From: an uncultured Sutterella sp.
GTDB lineage: Bacteria > Pseudomonadota > Gammaproteobacteria > Burkholderiales > Burkholderiaceae_F
NCBI GenBank assembly: GCA_900754475.1
Contig: CAAECY010000141.1
Location: forward strand, 1 to 48,715
Length of the DNA stretch: 48,715 bases
Direction of reading: 5' to 3'
Made by a program: the position numbers and the translations under genes. Of the stretch, positions 1 to 8,323 are shown piece after piece (positions within the stretch are counted from its first letter, which is position 1; every line of letters starts with the position of its first letter). The notes beneath the pieces were generated by a model. It saw only the letters and a program-made list of their open reading frames with translations. It made no database searches and had not been told where the DNA came from.

Positions 1-13
1 GCAAAAAATTATC

Positions 14-57
14 AAAAGCCGCGCATCCCTTGCCCTGCTTGGGATTGCGCGGCTTTT
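14..57 (+). terminator. Intrinsic terminator of a gene left of the window
   Basis: A GC-rich hairpin has arms starting AAAAGCCGCGCA and ending GCGCGGCTTTT, with one bulged base, and is flanked by A and T runs, so it could work in both directions. No gene body is visible upstream within the window, so it probably ends a gene lying to the left. Confidence 0.75.
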
Positions 58-88
58 CTACGCCCAGAATTCCTAAACTCGGGTAAAA

Positions 89-101
89 GCAATTGGATTG
101 C
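89..101. promoter_or_regulatory. Small inverted repeat in the efflux operon promoter region
   Basis: GCAAT-TGG-ATTGC is a short perfect inverted repeat about 107 bases upstream of the first pump gene, next to the AT-rich stretch TTATAAG (109-115). TetR-type repressors bind short palindromes in such positions, and the operon encodes its own TetR-type regulator. The link is inference; the repeat is short and could be chance. Confidence 0.25.
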
Positions 102-207
102 AACTGTGTTATAAGGTGGACTTTTGTAGGGGTGAACGTCTGTTCAAAAGATGCGGACCCCCGTAAGAACCGAATTCGAATAAACGGAAAAAGAAGGCAA
201 ACTGACA

Positions 208-1395
208 ATGCAGAATCGGAAAATCTTGGCCGCGGCGCTTGCCTGCGCTCTCGGTGCGGCCGCCCTGACGGGCTGCACGGAGGACAATGCCGCTCAGCAG
301 GCGGCCGCGTCGCAGGCTCGGCCTCCCGCCGAAGTGAAAGTGATTACGTTGAAGGCGGGCGATCATGCGATCGATACGGTCCTTACGGGGCGCACGAGCG
401 CTTATCACGTTGCCGAAGTTCGCCCGCAGGTGAACGGCATCCTCCAGAAGCGCCTCTTCACGGAAGGCGCGCAGGTTAAGGCGGGAGAGGCGCTTTACCA
501 GATCGATCCGGCTCCCTACGAAGCCAATCTGAAGAGCGCGCAGGCCTCGCTCGCGCAGGCCCAGGCCACGCTGAGCCAGGCGCGTGCCGACGCCAAGCGT
601 TCGGCCGAGCTCGTCAAGATCAAGGCGGTGTCCGTTCAGTCGAACGACGCCGCTCAGGCCGCGCTGAAGTCCGCCGAAGCGGCGGTCGAAGCGGGCCGCG
701 CCGCCGTGAACGCCGCGAAGATCGATCTCGGCTACACGAAGGTTCTCTCGCCGATCTCGGGCCGCGTTTCCCGCTCCGAAGTGACGGAAGGCGCCCTGAT
801 GGGGGCCTACCAGGCGCAGATCCTCACGACCGTGCAGCAGCTCGACCCCATCTACGTCGACGTGACGCAGACGGCCGAAGACATGCTTCGCATTCGTCGC
901 GAAATCGAAAAGGGCACGCTCAAGACCGACAAGGACGGCAACGCCCGCGTGACGCTCGCTCTGGCCGACGGGACGACGTACGGTCTCGAAGGCAAGCTCA
1001 CCTTTACGGACGCTCAGGTCGAAGAGTCGACCGGTTCGGTCAAGCTGCGCGCGGTCTTCCCGAATCCGAAGTCCGAACTCATGCCCGGCATGTACGTTCG
1101 CGCGCGTCTTCTCGAAGGCGTTCGCCCCGAAAGCATCCTCGTCAACATGCAGTGCGTGATGCGCGATACGAAGGGTACGGCCTACGTCTATGTCGTGACG
1201 CCCGACAACAAGGTCGAACGCCGCGATATCGTCGTGAGCCGCACGGAAGGCACCAACTGGCTGGTCGACTCGGGCCTGAAGGACGGCGAACGCGTCATCT
1301 TCGAAGGCTTCCAGCGCACCGCTCCCGGGGCGACGGTCAAGCCCGTCGAATTCAACCCGGCGGACTTGCCGGCTCCGAAGCCGCTCTTCGAGTAA
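208..1395 (+). CDS. RND efflux pump periplasmic adaptor (membrane fusion) lipoprotein
   Basis: This is the AcrA/MexA-type adaptor that links the inner-membrane RND transporter to the outer-membrane channel in the periplasm. The 395-residue product starts with a lipoprotein signal: a hydrophobic stretch, then the lipobox LTGC with Cys23 as the predicted lipidated residue. Lipoyl/biotinyl-like halves flank an Ala/Gln-rich coiled-coil hairpin (about residues 100-170), followed by beta-barrel and membrane-proximal domains; the length is normal for the family. The start has a purine-rich AAGAAGG upstream. It is first in an operon with the transporter 19 bases downstream. The substrate cannot be told from sequence. 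Confidence 0.95.
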   Translation: MQNRKILAAALACALGAAALTGCTEDNAAQQAAASQARPPAEVKVITLKAGDHAIDTVLTGRTSAYHVAEVRPQVNGILQKRLFTEGAQVKAGEALYQIDPAPYEANLKSAQASLAQAQATLSQARADAKRSAELVKIKAVSVQSNDAAQAALKSAEAAVEAGRAAVNAAKIDLGYTKVLSPISGRVSRSEVTEGALMGAYQAQILTTVQQLDPIYVDVTQTAEDMLRIRREIEKGTLKTDKDGNARVTLALADGTTYGLEGKLTFTDAQVEESTGSVKLRAVFPNPKSELMPGMYVRARLLEGVRPESILVNMQCVMRDTKGTAYVYVVTPDNKVERRDIVVSRTEGTNWLVDSGLKDGERVIFEGFQRTAPGATVKPVEFNPADLPAPKPLFE

Positions 1396-1414
1396 ATGAC
1401 GGAGTCGCTCTGAG

Positions 1415-4400
1415 ATGTTTTCGCGTTTCTTCATCGACCGGCCCGTATTCTCCTGGGTGATCGCCCTGGTGATGATGTTGGCCGGGCTTCTTGCCATCAA
1501 TACGCTCCCGGTGAGTCAGTATCCGCAGATCGCGCCTCCGCAGGTGTCGATCACGGCAACCTACCCGGGCGCTTCCGCCACGACGATCGAACGTACGGTC
1601 ACGCAGGTGATCGAACAGAACCTCGTCGGCCTTGACGGCTACATGTACATGAACTCGACCTCCGACTCGGCGGGTAGCGTTTCGATTACGGTGACCTTCG
1701 AGGCGGGGACGAACCCCGACATGGCGCAGGTTCAGGTTCAGAACAAGATCCAGACGGCCCTCTCCACGCTGCCGCAGGTCGTGCAGCAGCTCGGCGTGAC
1801 GATTCAAAAGACGTCCGCGAGCTTCCTGATGGTGCTCGGTTTCGTGAGCACCGACGGGAAGATGAAGGCGGCCGACCTGGACGACTACCTCACCTCCGAC
1901 ATTCAGGAACCGATTTCCCGTGTCGACGGCGTCGGCGAAGTGCAGGTGTTCGGCGCCACCTACGCCATGCGCGTGTGGCTCGATCCGGACAAGCTCGTCA
2001 AGTACCAGCTGAATCCCTCGGACGTCATTGCGGCCATTCAGGCGCAGAACCAGCAGGTTCGCGTGGGCGGCATCGCGCAGCAGCCGACGGACGGTCGTCA
2101 GGAATTCACCGCGACGATTTCCGCGGCGAGCCTGCTCGAGACGCCCGAAGAGTTCCGCAAGATCCTTCTGAAGGTGACGCCGGAAGGCGCCAAGGTTCGT
2201 CTTTCGGACGTGGCCGACGTGCGCATCGGGTCCGAGCAGTACATGGCCTTCGCCACGTACGACGGACAGGAATCGACGGGTATCGCCATCAAGCTCGCGT
2301 CGGGGGCGAACGCCCTGCAGACGCAGGCCAACGTCATGCAGCGCATCGAAGAACTTCGACCCAACTTCCCGCAGGGCGTTGAAGTCGTGGTGCCGTTCGA
2401 TACGACGCCTTTCGTGCGCGCCGCTCTGCATGAAGTGGTGAAGACCCTGGTCGAAGCCATCATCCTGGTGGTCTTCGTCATGTTCCTCTTCCTGCAGAAT
2501 CTGCGTGCGACGTTCATTCCGACGATTGCCGTTCCGGTGGTTCTGCTCGGAACCTTTGCGGTTCTTGAGGCCGCGGGCTTCTCGATCAACATGCTGACGA
2601 TGTTCGCTATGGTGCTCGCGATCGGGCTTCTGGTGGACGACGCCATCGTGGTCGTGGAAAACGTCGAACGCGTGATGCGCGAGGACGGCTCGTCCGCGCG
2701 CGACGCGACCGTGAAGTCGATGGGGCAGATTCAGGGCGCTCTGGTCGGCATTGCCATGGTGCTTTCGGCCGTGTTCATTCCGATGGCCTTCTTCGGCGGC
2801 TCGACGGGCGTGATTTATCGTCAGTTCTCGATCACGATCGTGGCGGCCATGGTGCTCTCGGTCGTCGTGGCTCTGACGCTCACTCCCGCGCTTTGCGCGC
2901 AGGTTCTGAAGCCCGTCGATCACGGCGAACACATGGGCAAGGGGGGCTTCTTCGGCTGGTTCAACCGCGGGTTCGACGCCTTCACGCACTTCGTGCGCGA
3001 CTGCATCGCGGCGACGATCGGCAAGCGCATCGTGACCTTCGTCGCGTACGCCGGCATCATCGCTCTCGTGGTTCTCGGCTTCATGAAGGTGCCTTCGAGC
3101 TTCATGCCGGCCGAAGACCAGGGCGTGATGCTCATGCAGTTGCAGCTTCCGCAGGGCGCCACGATGGAGCGTACGAACCGCGAACTGCAGAACATCGAAG
3201 CGTTCTTGAAGAAGACGGAAGCGGCCTCGCTCGACCACTTCTTCGCCGTGCGCGGCTTCTCGTTTGCGGGCTCGGGCCAGAACATGGCTCTGGGCTTCCT
3301 GAAGCTCAAGGACTGGGCCGACCGTCCGAACGCCGAACAGGGCGTGGCCATGATCCAGCGCCGCGCCATGGGGGCCTTCATGATGAGTCCGCAGTTCATG
3401 AACGGTAGCGCCTTCCTCTTCCCGCTGCCTTCGGTGCCCGAACTCGGCGTGGCCGACGGCTTCGACTTCTACATCCAGGACCTCTCCGGTCAGGGACACG
3501 CGAAGTTGATGGAAGTGCGCAACGCGTTTCTCGCGAAAGCCAATCAGGACCCGCGCCTCACCATGGTCCGCCACAACGGTATGGACGACACGGCGCAGAT
3601 GCAGCTCACCCTCGACTACGAGAAGCTCTCCGCGCTGAGTCTTGATATCGGCACCGTGAACGCGACGCTCTCGACCGCGCTGGCCGGCAGCTACGTCAAC
3701 GACTTCATGGACCGCGGCCGCATCAAGCAGGTCTGGGTGCAGGGTCAGATCGACTCGCGCATGCAGCCCTCGGACCTCTACCGCTGGCACGTTCGCAACG
3801 CCAAGGGCGAGATGGTTCCGCTTTCGGCCTTCGCGTCGATGAGCTGGGACTACGGCAGCCCGATGCTCGAACGTTTCAACGGCGTTTCGGCCGTGAACAT
3901 TCAGGGCAGTCCCGCTCCGGGCGTCGCCTCGGGCGAAGCCATGAACGCCGTCGAAGAGATTGCCGCGGAAGTCCTTCCGACGGGTTACGGCATTTCCTGG
4001 AACGGCGTCTCGTATCAGGAACGTCAGTCGGGTTCGCAGCAGGGCGCGCTCTATGCGATCTCGGTGTTGATCGTGTTCCTCTGCCTTGCGGCGCTCTATG
4101 AAAGCTGGTCCGTGCCGATCGCGGTCATTCTCGTGATTCCGTGCGGCGTGGTCGGGGCTCTGGGCCTCACGTACTACCTCGGCATGAACAACGACGTGTA
4201 CTTCAAGGTCGGCCTCCTGACGACGGTCGGTCTGGTTGCGAAGAACGCGATTCTGATCGTGGAATTCGCCAAGGACATGGTGGACAAGGGCGAGGACGTC
4301 GTGCACTCGGCGCTCGAAGCCGTTCGTCTGCGTCTGCGTCCGATTCTGATGACCTCGCTCGCCTTCGGTCTCGGCGTTCTGCCGCTCGCGATGGCGTACG

Positions 4401-4582
4401 GTCCGGGTTCGGGTGCGCAGAACGCGATCGGCGTGGGCGTTCTGGGCGGTATGATCACGGGGACGGTGCTTTGCGTCGCCTTCGTGCCCGCGTTCTACGT
4501 TTCGATTGTGGGCATCAGCCGCTTCATCTCCGGGAAGCGTCATCACGGGACGCCTTCGAACGGTGAGGGCGCATCGGCTTGA
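1415..4582 (+). CDS. RND multidrug efflux transporter, AcrB/MexB type (HAE1 family)
   Basis: A 1055-residue inner-membrane proton antiporter that would export drugs or other amphiphilic compounds through the tripartite pump. It has the full AcrB layout: an N-terminal membrane helix, two large periplasmic loops and two six-helix bundles. The proton-relay residues are visible: the Asp-Asp pair in GLLVDDAIVVVENVE (near residue 408) and the lysine in VAKNAILIVEFAKD (near 942). The length matches AcrB/MexB. It starts just after the adaptor gene stop. The next gene is 95 bases away across two hairpins, so the channel may be expressed at a different level. The HAE1 assignment is firm; substrate range is unknown. 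Confidence 0.96.
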   Translation: MFSRFFIDRPVFSWVIALVMMLAGLLAINTLPVSQYPQIAPPQVSITATYPGASATTIERTVTQVIEQNLVGLDGYMYMNSTSDSAGSVSITVTFEAGTNPDMAQVQVQNKIQTALSTLPQVVQQLGVTIQKTSASFLMVLGFVSTDGKMKAADLDDYLTSDIQEPISRVDGVGEVQVFGATYAMRVWLDPDKLVKYQLNPSDVIAAIQAQNQQVRVGGIAQQPTDGRQEFTATISAASLLETPEEFRKILLKVTPEGAKVRLSDVADVRIGSEQYMAFATYDGQESTGIAIKLASGANALQTQANVMQRIEELRPNFPQGVEVVVPFDTTPFVRAALHEVVKTLVEAIILVVFVMFLFLQNLRATFIPTIAVPVVLLGTFAVLEAAGFSINMLTMFAMVLAIGLLVDDAIVVVENVERVMREDGSSARDATVKSMGQIQGALVGIAMVLSAVFIPMAFFGGSTGVIYRQFSITIVAAMVLSVVVALTLTPALCAQVLKPVDHGEHMGKGGFFGWFNRGFDAFTHFVRDCIAATIGKRIVTFVAYAGIIALVVLGFMKVPSSFMPAEDQGVMLMQLQLPQGATMERTNRELQNIEAFLKKTEAASLDHFFAVRGFSFAGSGQNMALGFLKLKDWADRPNAEQGVAMIQRRAMGAFMMSPQFMNGSAFLFPLPSVPELGVADGFDFYIQDLSGQGHAKLMEVRNAFLAKANQDPRLTMVRHNGMDDTAQMQLTLDYEKLSALSLDIGTVNATLSTALAGSYVNDFMDRGRIKQVWVQGQIDSRMQPSDLYRWHVRNAKGEMVPLSAFASMSWDYGSPMLERFNGVSAVNIQGSPAPGVASGEAMNAVEEIAAEVLPTGYGISWNGVSYQERQSGSQQGALYAISVLIVFLCLAALYESWSVPIAVILVIPCGVVGALGLTYYLGMNNDVYFKVGLLTTVGLVAKNAILIVEFAKDMVDKGEDVVHSALEAVRLRLRPILMTSLAFGLGVLPLAMAYGPGSGAQNAIGVGVLGGMITGTVLCVAFVPAFYVSIVGISRFISGKRHHGTPSNGEGASA

Positions 4583-4593
4583 TCGACCTTCGA

Positions 4594-4617
4594 GGACCGG
4601 GGAACTTTCTCCGGTCC
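4594..4617 (+). other. Hairpin just after the RND transporter gene
   Basis: GGACCGG (4594-4600) pairs with CCGGTCC (4611-4617) 11 bases after the transporter stop codon. No T-run follows, so it is a poor intrinsic terminator. It could stabilise the upstream message or reduce read-through. Confidence 0.5.
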
Positions 4618-4632
4618 CCTCTCCACACTCAG

Positions 4633-4664
4633 CGAATTCGGGGCGACGACTCGCCCCGAATTCG
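4633..4664 (+). other. Perfect 14-bp hairpin just upstream of the outer-membrane channel gene
   Basis: CGAATTCGGGGCGA (4633-4646) pairs without mismatch with TCGCCCCGAATTCG (4651-4664) around a four-base loop. It ends three bases before the purine-rich ribosome-binding site AAGGGA of the next gene. There is no T-run, so it is not a classical terminator. Likely roles are mRNA stabilisation or processing, or control of translation of the channel gene. Confidence 0.6.
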
Positions 4665-4677
4665 GCAAGGGACAAAC

Positions 4678-6114
4678 ATGCAGAAGAAACAATTGACGAT
4701 TCTTCCGGTCGTTCTTCTCCTGACTCTGACGGGCTGCGTGAATCTAGCGCCCGATTACGAGCGCCCCGCGGCGCCCGTTGAAAGCGCCTGGCCTCAGGGC
4801 GAGGCGTATGCGACGACCGAAGCGAAGCGGGCGGCCCTTCCGGTCTGGAAGGACTTCGTCGTGGACGAACGCCTCGAAAAGGTGATCGACCTCGGTCTGG
4901 AAAACAACCGCGACCTGCGCGTTGCGGCGCTCAACGTCGAGCGCGCCCGCGCTCTTTACGGCGTGCAGCGCTCGGAACTCTTCCCGACCGTGGCCGCCGC
5001 CGCGCAGAATGCGGCGCAGCACACGCCCGAAACGCTTTCCGCGACGGGCCGCTCGAGTACGGGCCACCAGTACACGGCGCAGCTTGCGATGTCGAGTTAC
5101 GAAATCGACTTCTTCGGGCGCGTGCGCAACCTCAACGAGCAGGCTTTGCAGAGCTATTTGGCTTCCGACGACGCCCGCCGTTCCGCCAAGAGCACGCTCA
5201 TCGGCCAGATCGCCATGACGTGGCTCACGTACGGTGCGGACGTCGAACAGCTGAAGTTGCAGCGTGAAACGCTCGCCAGCCAGGAAGAAAGCTTCCGTCT
5301 CGTCGAAGAGAGCTTCCGCCTCGGCGCCGTGAGCCAGCTCGACTACGAGCAGGCCCGAACGACCGTGGCCGCCGCCCGCGCTTCGATCGCCGCGTATCAG
5401 CGTGCCGTCGCCGTGGACCGCAACGCGTTGCAGCTCCTCGTGGGCGCTCCGATTCCCGAAGAGCTCCTGCCGACGGGGATCGAACTCGCTTCGACCCTCA
5501 AGGTGGCTCTGCCCGAAGGGATGCCGAGCGAAGTGCTCCTCAACCGTCCGGACGTCCAGCAGGCCGAACGGTCGTTGCGTGCGGCCAACGCCTCGATCGG
5601 CGTGGCGCGCGCCGCGTTCTTCCCGAGCGTGTCGCTCTCGCTCGGCGGCGGTACGGGTTCCCTGCACCTCTCGGACCTCTTCGGCGGCAATTCCGGCATG
5701 TGGAGCTTTACCCCGAACGTGGCGCTTCCGATCTTCACGGGCGGGCGCAACCTTGCGAATCTCGAAGCCGCGCGCGTCGACGAGCGCATTGCGGCGACGA
5801 ATTACGAGAAGGCCATTCAAACGGCCTTCCGTGAAGTGGCCGACGCGCTCGCGACCGAAGGCACGATCGAGGGCGAACTGAAGTCGCGCGAAGAGTATGC
5901 CGACGCGGCCGGCAAGGCGTACGAAATCTCCAATTCGCGCTACCAGCACGGGGCTGCGGCCTACACCGAAGTGCTCGACGCGCAGCGCGCGAAGGTTTCG
6001 GCCGAACAGGTTCTGATCACGACGCAGCTCGCGCGTGCTTCGAGCCTCGTCACGCTCTACAAGGTGCTCGGGGGCGGTGCGCTCGAAGAACCCGCCAAGC
6101 AGGGCATCGACTGA
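4678..6114 (+). CDS. RND efflux outer-membrane channel lipoprotein, OprM/NodT type
   Basis: The TolC-like trimeric exit duct of the pump, anchored by a lipid. The 478-residue product begins with a lipoprotein signal ending in LTGC (Cys20 lipidated) and then NLAPDYERP, typical of the OprM family. Two copies of the outer-membrane efflux domain follow, with long Ala/Gln/Arg-rich helices. I chose the ATG at 4678 because it has AAGGGA upstream and starts directly at the signal peptide; the open frame extends upstream through the hairpins but lacks a plausible protein there. The TetR gene begins three bases after the stop, so the four genes form one operon. Confidence 0.94.
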   Translation: MQKKQLTILPVVLLLTLTGCVNLAPDYERPAAPVESAWPQGEAYATTEAKRAALPVWKDFVVDERLEKVIDLGLENNRDLRVAALNVERARALYGVQRSELFPTVAAAAQNAAQHTPETLSATGRSSTGHQYTAQLAMSSYEIDFFGRVRNLNEQALQSYLASDDARRSAKSTLIGQIAMTWLTYGADVEQLKLQRETLASQEESFRLVEESFRLGAVSQLDYEQARTTVAAARASIAAYQRAVAVDRNALQLLVGAPIPEELLPTGIELASTLKVALPEGMPSEVLLNRPDVQQAERSLRAANASIGVARAAFFPSVSLSLGGGTGSLHLSDLFGGNSGMWSFTPNVALPIFTGGRNLANLEAARVDERIAATNYEKAIQTAFREVADALATEGTIEGELKSREEYADAAGKAYEISNSRYQHGAAAYTEVLDAQRAKVSAEQVLITTQLARASSLVTLYKVLGGGALEEPAKQGID

Positions 6115-6117
6115 CCG

Positions 6118-6771
6118 ATGTCGAAGCAAACCGACACCTACATGCAACGCCGCCGCGAGATTCTCGAGGCGGCGGAGCGTTGCGTTTTGCGCGACGGCCT
6201 TCGAAAGCTGTGCCTGCGCGACCTTGCCAAGGAGTCCGGCCAGAGTCTCGGGAACTTCTACAACTACTTCGAGAACAAGCAGGCTCTGATCGAGGCGCTT
6301 GTCGAAAAGGAAGTCGACTGGTTCATCCGGAGCGCCACGCTCCCTTCGGAACCTCTGCCTCCTGGGGCCGTGTTTCGCGAACGTCTGCGTCGAAGGCTGG
6401 AAACGTTCGTTTCCGCCTACCTGTCGCCCGACGGCGTGAAGACGATGATGTCGATTGCAAGCGAAGCGTTGGTCGACCCGAAGGTGCGGGCCATTCTGAG
6501 GGCCGCCAACAAGCGCGTTTGCGAGCGGATGGTTGCGAACATCTCCGAAGACCGCGAGGTGATCGAGCGTCTCCCGCCCGAGGTGCTTGAGGTGCGCATG
6601 CAGCTGACGCGCTCAATGCTCGAATCGGTGCGCGTGATGCTCGTCTTCGACGACGATCTGGATCCGGTGCTGATACGCAACACGCTTGTCGACCGGCTGA
6701 CGGACATGTTCATCGACGAAATCGCCCGGGATCACGGCGTCTCGCCCGAGGAAATCGCCCGACGGGTGTGA
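6118..6771 (+). CDS. TetR/AcrR-family transcriptional regulator
   Basis: A 217-residue DNA-binding regulator. The N-terminal TetR helix-turn-helix is clear at about residues 12-55 (RREILEAAERCVLRDG, then LRDLAKESG and LGNFYNYFENKQAL). The C-terminal half is the variable ligand-binding and dimerisation domain. It lies at the 3' end of the pump operon, three bases after the channel gene, so it would be made with the pump and probably represses the operon promoter. An inverted repeat at 89-101 is a candidate site. Ligand and regulon are unknown. Confidence 0.9.
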   Translation: MSKQTDTYMQRRREILEAAERCVLRDGLRKLCLRDLAKESGQSLGNFYNYFENKQALIEALVEKEVDWFIRSATLPSEPLPPGAVFRERLRRRLETFVSAYLSPDGVKTMMSIASEALVDPKVRAILRAANKRVCERMVANISEDREVIERLPPEVLEVRMQLTRSMLESVRVMLVFDDDLDPVLIRNTLVDRLTDMFIDEIARDHGVSPEEIARRV

Positions 6772-6800
6772 GGCGCCGTACGCGGCACCGTACTTGGCAG

Positions 6801-6828
6801 GAAGGGGGAGTCTCCGGACTCCCCCTTC
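6801..6828 (+). terminator. Terminator hairpin of the efflux operon
   Basis: GAAGGGGGAGTC (6801-6812) and GACTCCCCCTTC (6817-6828) form a perfect 12-bp stem with a four-base loop, 30 bases after the TetR stop. Only two Ts follow, so it is a strong hairpin with a weak U-tract. Confidence 0.6.
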
Positions 6829-6967
6829 TTGCGAAGGGAAAAGCAGGAAGGGAAAACCCCCACGCACGGGCCGTGTGAGGTATTCTTCAAAAACTCGCGT
6901 CGCAGTGCGGCCTTTTGGCGCCGTTGCCGCGCGGATTCCTCAAAATCGTTTTTCAGAGGGCAACGCA

Positions 6968-8245
6968 ATGGCAGGCCAAACCGCAAAGCGCACTCCCATC
7001 TACAAAGTTCTTTATTTCCAGGTCATTTGCGCGATCCTGATCGGTATCGGGCTCGGCGTGGCGGCTCCCGACATCGGAGCCTCGATGAAGCCTCTCGGCG
7101 ACGGCTTCATCCGTCTCATCAAAATGATCATCGCTCCCGTAATCTTCTGCACCGTCGTGACGGGTATTGCCGGCATGGAGGACATGAAGAAGGTGGGCAA
7201 AACGGGCGGCCTCGCGCTGCTCTACTTTGAAGCCGTCTCGACGATCGCTCTCGTCATCGGTCTTTTGATCGTCAACACGATCGAGCCGGGCACGGGCATG
7301 CACGTCGACCCCGCGACGCTCGACGCCTCGGCGGTGTCCGCGTACACGGGCCCGGGCAAGATGCACACGACGACCGAGTTCCTCATGAACATCATCCCGA
7401 ACACGGTCGTGGGCGCCTTTGCGGACGGTGAAATTCTGCAGGTGCTCTTCTTCTCGGTGCTCTTCGGCTTCGCCCTGCACAAGTTCGGCGGCCGCGGCAC
7501 GCTGATTTTCGACGTGATCGAAAAGAGCTCGCACGTCCTCTTCCAGATGGTCGGCATGATCATGCGCGTTGCTCCCGTGGGTGCTTTCGGCGCGATGGCC
7601 TTCACGATCGGCAAGTACGGCATTGCGTCGCTCCTTCCGCTTGCGAAGCTCATGGGGACCTTCTACCTCACGTGTCTCCTCTTCATCCTCGTCGTCCTCG
7701 GGGCCATCTGCCGCTCGCACGGCTTTTCCGTGCTGCGCTACATCAGCTACATCAAGGAAGAGCTCCTCATCGTGCTCGGCACCTCGTCCTCGGAATCGGT
7801 GCTCCCGCGCATGATGACGAAGATGGAGCAGGCGGGCGTCGCCCGTTCGGTCGTGGGTCTCGTGATTCCGACGGGCTACTCCTTCAACCTCGACGGCACG
7901 GCCATTTACCTCACCATGGCTGCGGTCTTCATCGCGCAGGCCTGCGACGTGCCGATGACGCTCTCGCAGCAGGTGACGCTCCTTGCGGTGCTGCTCCTTA
8001 CCTCGAAGGGTGCGGCGGGCGTGACGGGTTCGGGCTTCATCGTGCTTGCGGCCACGCTCTCGGCCGTGGGGCACGTGCCCGTGGCGGGCCTCGCGCTCAT
8101 TCTCGGTATCGACCGCTTCATGAGCGAAGCGCGCGCGATCACGAACATGATCGGCAACGGCATCGCCTGCGTGGTGGTGGGTCACTGGTGCCGCGAAGTC
8201 GACAACACGAAGCTGGCCGAAACGATCGGGCTCAAGAAGCGGTAA
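6968..8245 (+). CDS. dctA: C4-dicarboxylate:cation symporter, DctA family
   Basis: A 425-residue inner-membrane carrier of the DAACS (glutamate/dicarboxylate symporter) family, expected to import succinate, fumarate or malate with protons or sodium. The multi-helix core is complete. Family signatures include FIRLIKMIIAPVIFCTVVTG near the N-terminus, the serine-rich hairpin TSSSESVLPRMM and GYSFNLDGTAIY in helix 7. Length matches DctA. The ATG at 6968 follows AGAGGG; the frame stays open upstream across the previous terminator, which argues against a longer protein. It stands alone and converges on the protease gene. Glutamate/aspartate transport is the main alternative. Confidence 0.9.
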   Translation: MAGQTAKRTPIYKVLYFQVICAILIGIGLGVAAPDIGASMKPLGDGFIRLIKMIIAPVIFCTVVTGIAGMEDMKKVGKTGGLALLYFEAVSTIALVIGLLIVNTIEPGTGMHVDPATLDASAVSAYTGPGKMHTTTEFLMNIIPNTVVGAFADGEILQVLFFSVLFGFALHKFGGRGTLIFDVIEKSSHVLFQMVGMIMRVAPVGAFGAMAFTIGKYGIASLLPLAKLMGTFYLTCLLFILVVLGAICRSHGFSVLRYISYIKEELLIVLGTSSSESVLPRMMTKMEQAGVARSVVGLVIPTGYSFNLDGTAIYLTMAAVFIAQACDVPMTLSQQVTLLAVLLLTSKGAAGVTGSGFIVLAATLSAVGHVPVAGLALILGIDRFMSEARAITNMIGNGIACVVVGHWCREVDNTKLAETIGLKKR

Positions 8246-8267
8246 AGGCCGCTTACCCGGCATGAAA

Positions 8268-8302
8268 AAAATCCCCCGGCGCGAAATTCGGCCGGGGGAT
8301 TT
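8268..8302. terminator. Bidirectional terminator between the symporter and protease genes
   Basis: AAATCCCCCGGC and GCCGGGGGATTT form a 12-bp stem around a ten-base loop, with A-rich sequence on one side and T-rich on the other. It sits between the two convergent genes and can serve both. Confidence 0.85.
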
Positions 8303-8323
8303 CTTTATGCGATGCGCCGCGCG

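Noticed and set aside
1352..4675. A 1107-codon open frame antisense to the RND transporter gene
   Set aside because: It is His/Arg/Glu-rich with no recognisable domain and mirrors the codon pattern of the real gene. The same applies to long antisense frames at 8312-9844, 10046-12277 and 14604-17513.
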